From positions 22,874,721-22,938,720 of the forward strand of contig NW_025062479.1 of NCBI RefSeq assembly GCF_000002995.4: 64,000 nucleotides of DNA, read 5' to 3'. The translations under genes were made by a program, and so were the position numbers. The DNA is from Brugia malayi. Taxonomy: Eukaryota > Nematoda > Chromadorea > Rhabditida > Onchocercidae. Within the stretch, counting starts at the first letter, position 1. The number at the start of each line of letters is the position of its first letter. This document shows positions 54,750 through 64,000 of this stretch, piece by piece. The notes beneath the pieces are model-generated. The model was not told where the DNA came from, did not search any database, and worked only from the letters and a program-made list of their open reading frames with translations.

Positions 54750-55339
54750 GGAGGGAATCATAATGCTATGTTCATAATGCTCTGTCTTTGTTGTCAGTCA
54801 TATAAAATGTTAGAATTGGAATTCTCACTTAAAACTAATTTCTGAATGTTGAATCTTTTTGACAAATTTCAAATGCAACGAATGTTCAAATGTAAAAACA
54901 AAAAAATAGAAGAAATTCCTGGATGTGAAGAATTTTAACTTCTCTTACTCTTCACATGTATTTTTAAAAAGAAATTGACACTGACAGGTAATAATTTGAA
55001 ATTTTTATTTTGCATGTATTGCATTAACTTGTTTGCATGCATTTATTAAAACCTATTGATTTTTATTTTCAAATGAAATTTTGTCCAAGACCTCGCTTTT
55101 CTACATTCTAAGTATGATCATTATCAACTTTCATGGAATAGCATAATTTGAGATGTTAAACTAAATTTTGTATTTCAATATGTCGCTGTAAAAACTTCAA
55201 AGACATGGAGTTTTTCTAACTCTTAAAAAGTATCTAAAAAATTTGGATAACCTAAAATTCAAACGAATTATAATTTCCGACCTTACAGATGCGATTGCTA
55301 GCGTGACATTGTATGCAATTATTTTACATTTGACATTTC
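54750..55339. other. Convergent 3' intergenic spacer between NCBP1 and HADH
   Basis: About 590 bases between the NCBP1 stop and the HADH stop, holding both 3' UTRs. TTTATT on + at about 55043 is AATAAA on the minus strand, about 300 bases beyond the HADH stop and a possible poly(A) signal. The plus-strand open frame at 55243-55479 is the antisense of the last HADH exon. No separate gene is seen. Confidence 0.7.
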
Positions 55340-57210
55340 TTATTTGTAAGAGTAGAATCCTTCGCCAGACTTTTTCCCAAGCTTCCCATCAGCTACCAAT
55401 TTATTCAGCATCGGATTTGGATCAAATTGTTTCTCATTCGGATGAGACTTGTGCCATCCTGAAATCAGGTTCCTATTAAAAATATTGTTTCTATATATGC
55501 GTTAAGCGGTTTACAAACTTACCATCCAGGATAAATTTTGTTGTATCAAGGCCCACATAATCGAGCAATTCAAACGGTCCCATTGGATAGCCAGCTCCTA
55601 ACTTCATTGCTGTGTCAATGTCACGTGGCGACGCATCACCCCGTTCAACCATTCGGATAGCTTCTATCAGATACGGAATAAGTAGGCGATTGACAATGAA
55701 ACCGGGAACATCCTGAAATTCAAATATTAAATGTAACTGAGCTAATACTATGCGAACAAATTGTTTAGCTTACTTTGCATTCGACGGTCGTTTTACCAAC
55801 TGTTTTCCCGAATGCCTGCAGGGCATTAAATGTATCATCTGATGTTTCTGTCAATCGTATTACCTGAAAATTTAGTCTTCACATATGAATGATGGTTTTG
55901 TGATCGACGACATATTTGATCGTTTTTTTGAAACACAATAAATTGTGTCTATAATTCACTGAAAATTGAAGTTCAATAAGAAATGGAATGATTTACCTCG
56001 CATAATTTCATTATTGGTACAGGGTTGAAGAAGTGTAGACCGCCAAATCTTGACTTATTTTTCAAATTTTTCGCAATGTCTCGTAACATCAGTGAAGATG
56101 TATTGCTAGCAAGTAGTGTCGGCCTGGAACCATAATGAATGATTGCTTTTATTACCTATCAAAACAGTTGAATCGCTAGAATCATGTGAGTGAAGAAACC
56201 ATAAAGATATTTCTAGTGAAGAGTTCATTAATTACTAAGAAACTTTAATGGTGTGACTGCAATCAGCTTAATTGAAGCAAAATCAGCTTAACTGAGGAGT
56301 GTCACTGATCAAATTGATATTTTAAATTGAAAATTATCTTTGATCCTATTAGAGATTTTTAAAAATCAAGTAATAAAACCGACCATAGAAAAAAAAAAAA
56401 CCTTGTAATGATAGTTTCAATTTGTTCAAACAGTTTTTGCTTCATTGGAAGATTTTCGACAATTGCTTCAATCACTAAATCTGCATTTTGAACACCTTGT
56501 TCAAGATTTGTCGTCATCAATATTTTTTCCATTGTATTTTCAACGATTGTTGCTTGCACCTATAATATAGTTTATCAAACTTCTCTTAGCTATAAAAAAC
56601 AAACTGATATAAAGAAAAATAATATACACGAAAAAGAAAATGAAAGAAGTGGGGAAAAACACGAACAGAAAATAATACAACAACTTATTAGTTACCGTAT
56701 TATTTTAAATCACCTTTACATCTTTTTTGCATTGTTTTTTTGTTAATCGTTCCAAATTATCCTGGATATACTTTTTTGATTTATTTAGAACATAATCCGT
56801 TTTGTCGATTAATGTCACCATTATCGATGCTTGCGCTGCTACCTATAATAGATGAATGCAAAGCTAGCTACATAGGAAGGTATGTATAAAAAAATAAATC
56901 ATCTAACTATTTATCCCTACAATTTGTTATATAATTCTCGATATAAAGAAAATTAAAAAGGAATGTTTGGAAACATCAAGAATTTCCAAAATCAGATATC
57001 TAAGTAATCAGGAAAAAGAAATCAGTGCAATACAGAATGTAGAAATGAATACAATTGAAACAATTTATCAAAGAGAGACCTGACCTGTGCAATTCCGGAA
57101 CCCATCAAACCAGAGCCAACTATACAAATGTTCTTTACGGGAGATACAGCTGAACTGAATTCACGAGTTCTAGAATTATACATTCCCGCAAATCTGCGAA
57201 ATTGCAACAT
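55340..57210 (-). CDS. HADH: 3-Hydroxyacyl-CoA dehydrogenase, mitochondrial (HADH)
   Basis: Oxidises L-3-hydroxyacyl-CoA to 3-ketoacyl-CoA with NAD+, the third step of mitochondrial beta-oxidation. Minus-strand exons in coding order: 57210-57085, 56842-56714, 56559-56402, 56123-55997, 55863-55774, 55712-55523, 55458-55340 (TAA): 939 nt, 312 residues, the usual family length. A basic, hydroxyl-rich leader ([20 protein letters not shown]) suits a mitochondrial presequence. The Rossmann NAD-binding loop is [11 protein letters not shown] (31-41), with Ser where many members have Gly. Catalytic features: SNTSS (144-148), His168 in GLHFFNPVP paired with Glu180, and Asn218 in PGFIVNRLL; the spacing equals that of human HADH (His158, Glu170, Asn208). 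The C-terminal dimer domain holds [19 protein letters not shown] and [18 protein letters not shown] ends 18 bases before the ATG (exon edge 57228), suggesting trans-splicing. Confidence 0.97.
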
Positions 57211-57887
57211 CTCGAAATTGGACGAAATCTGAAACAAGTATAAGGAGTAGGCAAAAAAAAAGTCCAGCAAATTTTATTAGTAAAATTTATGCACACAAGA
57301 TTCAAAATGCTTTCACAAGGTTTATTTTTTTACATTTCAAATGGTCAAAAATTATTTATTTGTTAGATTATCTTGATTCAATTCAGGGTGTGTATTATCA
57401 TTTCCATACTGGAGAAGAAGGATACGTTTTGCAAAATATATTCTAAAACTACCAGTAGATCTCAACTCCTTATTTTGCCATATTACAGAAATTAACAGTG
57501 ATCGAGAAATTTCAAAACAAGAGCAAACGATGTCGCCATTAGTTTATCATTCATGTCACACGTTGATTAGCCGAAATTTCTGCAAAATAATGGTATAAGT
57601 GATGTGGCATATGTATTAATGATACGACGACGATGACGACGACCCAATTAAACACTGATAATGAAAGGATCAATGTAATAATTACCACCGTTCCATCGTT
57701 CTTTTTTGGTGACAAATGGTGACAAATGATTGGATTGTAAGAAGTGAAATTGATCGGGAAAAAGGACCACTATTGTCATAAAATATACAGTTATTTTCTA
57801 AAATTAAAACAAATAGTTCGGAAGTAATTTAAAAAGTTTAAAGAATGATGAGTAATCAGAAATATGAGAAAAACCCGAGACTTTACT

Positions 57888-58095
57888 TTTTTCTTTAAAT
57901 TTAAGTTTAACATTTTAGTAGTTAGCCAATAAGTTGTCTCGAAATCTAAAGAAAGGTTCAAAACAAGAAAGAAATACCTAGCAATGACGTAGAATGACAA
58001 GTAGCAGATTTGCTTTTCAAATTTAATTTGAACATTAAGTTTAGTTTGTCAAATAATTTGCTTGGAAGTCTAAAAAAAGTTCGAAATGAGGACAA
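57888..58095. repeat. Diverged tandem duplication, about 115-bp period
   Basis: About 57888-57970 and 58007-58095 share AAATTTAA, GTTTAACATT/TTTGAACATT, GCCAATAAGTTG/GTCAAATAATTTG, GAAATCTAAAGAAAGGTTC and GAAGTCTAAAAAAAGTTCG in the same order. This accounts for the two similar overlapping minus-strand open frames here, which I regard as non-coding. Confidence 0.6.
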
Positions 58096-59167
58096 CATAA
58101 TTGAGGAGGAAAATGGAAAACCTAAAAATTCCATTTTCTTTAATTTAATTTTCAAATTCCAATCCTAAATTAGTTTTATCAGTTACATTATCAGTTATTC
58201 GTTTTATCAGTTTCTTGTTAGTTTACCACTTATTTTTTATCTGCTAATTCAATTGTTATCGATTTTAATTAATCAATCAAATAATGACTTCATTTTACTA
58301 GTCATTTCAGCATCATTTTCACAACAATACGTCGAGTTGAGTTAACTAATAATAAGTTGAGTTCAAATTTTTATTTTTAAGCGATACATAAATTTTTAGC
58401 AAACAAAGATTAAATTCCAGTTTATGAAGAATTTTTACCACAAAAATAATTTTTTGAAATGTGCATAACAGTTACAGGTCAAAGTTCATTGCTAGTTACC
58501 AAGGAATATTAGGATAATATTATCATCCAGAATAAAACAATTCTAAACAATATGTCAACTATATATGATATGTAAATAAAATTAAAAATTAAATTGCACG
58601 CGGAATAACACATAATACTATGAGATAGAAGGAGTGTCATAACTTTGCACAACAGTAAAGGTAAGTCAAAATTACCCGTGATTTGAGATAAAAGTTGAAT
58701 TATGGCTAGAAATACAAAATCTGCTAACAAGTAATGTATTTAACTGATCAAAAAATCGAAAACAAGAAAATCTATGATGAAAAATTTTTGATTAATAATA
58801 GTAAAACTGGAAATTACTTCTAACTTTCTGATTCTAGTCAACAATATAAATGTGAAAGAATCTTTCGAATAATTTCGAGAACTGACAATCTGAATAATCG
58901 ATTAGCAAATTAAAATGAAAGAATTAACCGATGAAGCATATAAGAATCATTTTGCAAAAATCAAATTTAGAGAATATGAAAGAAAAAAATGGCGGCATAT
59001 TAGTCAAGAAAATTCAAATTTAATTGCCCAGATTTAACCTAACTTTTCTTTCTTGACCTTTGTCTCCAATAAATAACATAAATTCGTTGTAGTAAACAAA
59101 TCCAGCAATGCTCAGATTACGTTTATACGGAAGTAACCTGTTAAATCATCCTAACCTGATGCAAACT

Positions 59168-59250
59168 TCCGGTATTTTAATTGTAATACCGCCCAATGTT
59201 ATTCCAGTGTTTCCAACCTCGTAATGCATTCCGGAATACCCGGAAATAGA
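59168..59250. other. GC-richer block with hairpin, possible promoter element
   Basis: CGGTATT (59170-59176) pairs with AATACCG (59185-59191) around a TTAATTGT loop. It is followed by TTCCGGAATACCCGGAA (59230-59246), itself partly palindromic. This is the least AT-rich part of the HADH-HERC spacer. It may be a promoter or a small structured RNA; nothing fixes its function. Confidence 0.3.
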
Positions 59251-60164
59251 CGGAACTGTAAGGACGCACCGTCGTTTACTTGATTGCTTTTCAAATTATT
59301 TACGTATTTGTATTATTAATTACTTTCTTGCAGTGAGACTTTATGGCGTTTCGAAATGACTTATTAATTTCTGATTATTTTAGAAATTTTAGAAATCATT
59401 TTTCCAGAAACATTATTTTTCTTTTTTCCTAATAGTTACAAAAATTTCTTTGCTAGAATTAGTGAAATGAAAGCAGGAATATGAAATAAGAAGTTATTGA
59501 ATGAAATAGCATAAATGAAATTATGAGTATAACCAATGATTTGAAGCTGATATTACTACTAAAAATCAAAAATCACTGAAATTATTACTAAAAATGATTA
59601 ATATTGCTACTGATATTACTATTAAAAATCATTAATTTAAAAAAGAAGAAATATGAATCATTGATGGAGATTAATGTTTTCGCATTTTCTGGATAGGAGA
59701 TCACGAGTCTGGCAATAGAGCGTCTGGTGGTATTCTTTTATGTTCCATTTGTTTATTACGAATTAAACGATTACTGAATTAAAGTGGTGGATCGAACGAG
59801 TAAGTTAATTAATTTGATAACTTTTGATCCTTAAAACTTTTATTGAAAATTCATAATATATGGCTGAAGTGCTAATAGTAGCTGAATTGTCAAAATAACA
59901 CACTAAATAATCGAATAAATAATGAGGCAGTATAAGAAATCTTGACCTGTATGAAACTGTAAACAAAAAAGTTATCTCTCAAAAAAAAAAAAAAAAATGC
60001 GAATCTAACTTACATTTGTTAGCTTTATTTACGCAAAGAGCAATCCAAATTTCACATTACTGTGAAAATTTGAAATATCTATGTCATATAGCATCTATCG
60101 AAGCCTTAGAACATAATGGAAATAAATAATTTTGTTTTTTTTTTTTTGCAGATTATTTGTTATT

Positions 60165-63100
60165 ATGGCTCGCAGGCAGTTGTACGTTTTCGGATGTGCA
60201 GGTGACGGACAATTGGGTTTTCGTCCGGATTCTGTTGAAAGCGATTCTCAAATGATGATTGTTCCGCGGTTGGTATATGGTGCACCAACTGGACAAAATG
60301 GTGTTACTGTGAAATCTATCGCTAGTGGTGAAAGACATACGCTATTTTTGTCTGATGATGGAAAAGTATCTCATTTATGTCAACTTCTTTCATTTCAGAT
60401 TGATTCGTTTTTGGTTTTTGTCAGAGATTATGAACTGTTTTGAATAGCACTTTCAGATTATTGTTTCTGACTGAATCCATTACAGTTGATTTTTTGGAAT
60501 ACTGTTTGCTTTAATTAATAGCAGATTTTATAAGATGAAGATGGTACTCTTCTCTCCTTTATCCTTATTATTTTTAAAACCATTGTAAATTTGTAGGTAT
60601 GGTCTTGCGGTAGTAATTATAATGGTGAACTTGGTCGAGGAGGTGTCAGAGAAGGCTCATATACTATATATCCTGTACATATATCAAGTACCGTTAGCAT
60701 CATCCAAATATCGGCTGGTCGAAGTCACAGTATGGCAGTATCAGACGATGGTCGGTTGTTCGCATGGGGTAGTAATAGTCATGGGCAACTTGCAATGTCT
60801 GGGGATATTCTTGCTTCTGATACTCCCAAGTATTTTTTTATCAGTTTTTTGCAAATTTTGTTTGCTGTTTATCTGTAGGTAGTTGAAAATACATAAATTC
60901 AACTGCGATCATTAATGAAGTCCATTTTTGGCATATAAGTTTAAGCGGCCAGTATGCAGACTACATTTGTAAGGAACAAAAATGTGCATTATTCACTGAT
61001 TCGTTTTGTGTATAAAAAGTCTTAATATTTATCTTATTTCACAACCATTTACATATATTTCAGGCGTGTGCCATCATTGCCAGAAACAGTTCAGGTGGCT
61101 TGTGGAGCATCTCATACAGTATCATTAAATGGCGGTAAGTTCTGATTTTAGTCAAATTGAAACCTAATCAAATAGACTTGAACAAGTTGTTACTCAATTT
61201 TTCAGGTGGCCGAGTTTTTATTTGGGGCCAACAGTCCGATGGACGGATACGACATTCTCCTGCTGAAGTTGAAATATTCATTTCTATACCTATAGTTCAA
61301 AGTAAGTGAAATTATTGTGATTCAGATTATGTTCTCTTGTGAATATAATTAGTTTAATTATTTTTATTTAAATGCTAACACTAGTGATTTTATTTAGTTA
61401 GTGCTGGGAATTTGTTTACAATGGCTTTAACAGCAAGCGGAACATTATTTGCGTGGGGAAAGAATGAAGAAGGGCAACTTGGAGATTTTACAAACAAAGG
61501 CGTGTTTACCTGGATAATTAATGTTTAAAGAGAATGATGCAATGAATTCGTTGTACGGACTTTTTATGTATTGTAGATATGAAAACCTTCTGAAGTTTTC
61601 ACTGCTTCTCATTAGATTAGTATCGATGTTGTCAAAATATATATAATATATGAAATTGTCTGGATCTTGTCACTAATTTGAAATATTGCTGGCACTAATT
61701 TTTATATTTTCAGATGTGGTTAATCCTTGTGCAGTACCAAATATTAATTCAGTTGTAGCTGTTGAATGTGGGGATAGTCATTCCATTGCACTCACTCATG
61801 AAGGACGCGTATTCTCATGTGGTAGCGATTCATTTGGACAATTAGGTTGCGGCCAGCCAAATAGGTCACAGAACTGTATGAGAGGCATTACCGAAATGCT
61901 TGGAAGTCACGTAACGAGAATTGCCTGCGGAAGGTTTATTTTGAATTTCATGACAGAAATTGATCTTTTCTTTGTCATATTCACCTGTTGTTTAGATGTC
62001 ACACAATAGTTGTGGCAAATGGAAAGATGCATACGTTTGGATTGAATAGCAACGGGCAGCTGGGTCATGGAAACACACGAAATCAAATTACACCACGTGT
62101 GATTGATTCAGTTGAGAACGTGGCATCGGTATTTGCCGGTTGGGATCAAAGTTTCTGCTTACAGATTCATACAAAACATGCATATGTATGCAGTTGTTCA
62201 TTTATTCTTCAAAAACTGTTGACAGATTTTCAGCTTTAAATTTTATTTGCAAAAATTTATGAACCTTAAATAGATAAGTAAAGAATGCAAAGCAACTGAT
62301 AAGGAGTTGGCTGATAATGATAGCGATGAGAAATCATTTGTTTTCAGGATGTGCTTTCTGGACCAAGTAGCTATCTTCAAAAGCCGAAGTATTTGTCATT
62401 GCAGCGAATTCGTGACTTGTTCGCAGTTGGTGATAAATTAACTATTATTGGGTAATTTAGTAATTTAGATTTAGATCTACAAAATAATATTTGTGTTTTT
62501 TCTCAAGTCTCATAATTTTCAGATAATCTACTTTTCTGTGCTTACTAGAGTGTTTGCAGAGAATTGGAATCTGTATTTTCGTCTTTATCTTCAATAAATG
62601 CCTCATTTCTTTATGAAAATGAAAAAAAATATCGATGTAGTGCGTCAAATAGTTGTTTGGATTTGGATCATGTGGTTCAAGCATCCAGTATTATTTCGGA
62701 AAATACAGACGCAGATCAATATGCGGAGATAGTCTGTTTTTCTTCTCTTATCTGTATTTTTGATCTACAATTTAGTAATTAGTTTGATAGAACAAGGAAT
62801 TTGCTAACAAGTAAGGAATTTGTTAATCTACAGCTCCTTCTCTTTTCATTCGCAAACACATTCTACCTTACATTGATTTATTATATTTTGTGGAGTATTT
62901 AAGAAATTTTAGATGCTAACAAGTTTGGATGCAGCAGGAATGTGGGAACTATCTTGGGAAAAAATAAGCTGTCTGGAATCTCTTCGAATTTATCTAATTT
63001 TGCCTTCACTATATTTGTTTTCTTCACCTTCTCATGCATCTGTTAAATCACTTCATTTGCCATTTGTTCGTTCAATTCAACTCCTTCGCGAAGCAAATCG

Positions 63101-64000
63101 GAAGGTGCTAGGTTTGTTATTAGATTTTATTTCTAGATAAACGATATACACGAGTATTTATTCATTTTTTTTTTCTCTTTCCTTAATTTGCTTTAGCTTC
63201 TTTTTTAGTTTCTAATAAAAAATCTAGTGTAATTCTTTGTTTGAGAAGCGTTTATTTAGAGAAGTGGTGGTCGTTATTTGAGCGACGACATTTCAATCGT
63301 TTAGTATCGGCGTTGGTTAAGGCTTTAGAACAGCTTGTGGAACATGAGCCGAATAATACTTCTAATGTTATTCCTTTTTGCTCGATTTTATCGCGATTAA
63401 ATGCCATCAACAAATCCCAGAAGTTGATTGCTTACGATAAATTTTACTTGAATAATTTACAGAAAAAAGTTGATATGGCCAACGATCTTGCTGGATGGGA
63501 ATTTAACGTTAGTTATTATTGACAGGTTCACATTTTTGTGGTGTAGGATGAACAAAGATCGTCGTGTCCTTTGAGTGACGTGTTTTTTTTTTTTTTTTTT
63601 CTTTTTGGTAAATATGAATTGGCACATAAAACCTATGTTTTCAGGCTCAGCATGATGTTTTCTATTGGTCAAATTATCCGTTCCTTTTAAATGCGGACTT
63701 AAAAACATATCTGTTGCAATTGGAGGCTCATATTCAAATGCAGGTATGTTTATTGTGTATGTTTAATGTTTTAAATAATGTTTATACAAAATATACAGAC
63801 GCATTTTCTAGTGCAATAAAAACGAATAATTTTATTTGCAACTATTTTACGTACTGATATTTCATTTGTTCTTTTCAAAACTTACTTTTTTTTTCGATAG
63901 ATCTTATTTGTTTGGATCAATGCTATGTTTTCAGATTTCCATGTCAACTTCTGGAATTATGATATTGCCTTTCAATATTTCGCTTCAACCGCATCCGTTC
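60165..64000 (+). CDS. HERC4: Small HERC-type E3 ubiquitin ligase (RCC1 repeats plus HECT), 5' part
   Basis: First 684 residues of an RCC1-repeat HECT ligase; the gene continues past the window. Exons: 60165-60365, 60597-60829, 61064-61134, 61206-61301, 61398-61499, 61714-61933, 61996-62185, 62348-62451, 62560-62731, 62913-63111, 63209-63507, 63645-63743, 63935 to beyond 64000. RCC1 blades run from the start (VFGCAGDGQLGF) through CGSNYNGELGRG, AWGSNSHGQLAM, VFIWGQQSDGR, AWGKNEEGQLGD, SCGSDSFGQLGCG and FGLNSNGQLGHG to about residue 405, forming a seven-bladed propeller. The linker with LEKWWSLFERRHFNRLV, LIAYDKFYLNNLQKKVD and FYWSNYPFLLNADLKTYLLQ is typical of HERC3/HERC4 proteins and precedes the HECT domain, which is outside the window, so catalysis cannot be checked. 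Acceptor TTTGCAG at 60151 with a 13-nt leader suggests trans-splicing. Intron 5 uses a GC donor. HERC4 versus HERC3 type is inference. Confidence 0.9.

Larger units (their letters stand above)
57229..60151. other. Divergent intergenic region between HADH and the HERC gene
   Basis: About 2.9 kb with no recognised gene, expected to contain promoters for both divergent genes. It includes a CGACGACGATGACGACGAC tract (57626-57644), a diverged tandem duplication (57888-58095), and a GC-richer block at 59100-59290 with short palindromes. Open frames on minus at 57791-58155 and 58509-58730 are hydrophobic AT-rich runs without splice support. Confidence 0.6.

Noticed and set aside
55243..55479. 78-codon plus-strand open frame
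   Set aside because: Antisense of the final HADH exon (55340-55458).
57791..58155. Two similar minus-strand ORFs as a duplicated gene
   Set aside because: Similarity comes from a diverged tandem DNA repeat; the frames are hydrophobic AT-rich runs without splice or start support.
60153..60338. 61-codon minus-strand open frame
   Set aside because: Antisense of HERC exon 1, which has clear RCC1 motifs on plus.

Overview
The window looks like nuclear DNA of a nematode, most likely a filarial-type (spirurid) species. The DNA is very AT-rich and full of A/T homopolymers. Genes are split into many small exons joined by TTTCAG/TTTTAG acceptors. Three genes (NCBP1, HADH, HERC) have a splice acceptor only 9-18 bases before the start ATG with no upstream exon needed, as expected for spliced-leader trans-splicing. 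The proteins read as nematode-like versions of animal families. The species call is inference; no rRNA or mitochondrial marker is present.

Left half, 1-47 kb, is gene-poor. After about 8.5 kb of AT-rich DNA with several short tandem duplications comes a 29-exon TMC (transmembrane channel-like) gene on + (8746-23850), a three-exon cysteine-rich CYSTM-like microprotein on + (25832-27030), a 1-kb satellite of an 11-bp unit (28083-29070), a decayed intergenic stretch with a palindromic element near 31.26 kb, and an eight-exon stomatin/MEC-2-type gene on - (33029-36170). Some 12 kb of low-complexity DNA follows. It holds only a tentative two-exon coiled-coil ORF (44540-47169, +), an exon-like island at 43.5 kb and a 210-bp tandem duplication.

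Right half, 48-64 kb, is gene-dense and less AT-biased: NCBP1/CBP80 (+, 48259-54749), convergent with mitochondrial 3-hydroxyacyl-CoA dehydrogenase HADH (-, 55340-57210), which is divergent from a small HERC-type RCC1-HECT E3 ligase (+, 60165 to beyond 64000; the HECT domain lies outside the window).

Gene structures were built by hand from splice sites and reading phase. The TMC (4293 nt), stomatin (873 nt), NCBP1 (2517 nt), HADH (939 nt) and CYSTM-like (240 nt) models each sum to a whole number of codons ending in a stop, and the HERC model stays in phase to the window edge.

Functionally the genes are mostly unrelated: mRNA cap binding, mitochondrial beta-oxidation and ubiquitin ligation on the right. 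The one suggestive pairing is a TMC channel and a stomatin of the MEC-2 class, both linked to mechanosensation in nematodes, lying about 9 kb apart. I found no new defence, mobile or biosynthetic system. The most unusual signals are intron tandem repeats that repeatedly copy the adjacent splice acceptor and exon edge inside the TMC gene, two GC-AG introns, the satellite, and the two small candidate genes.
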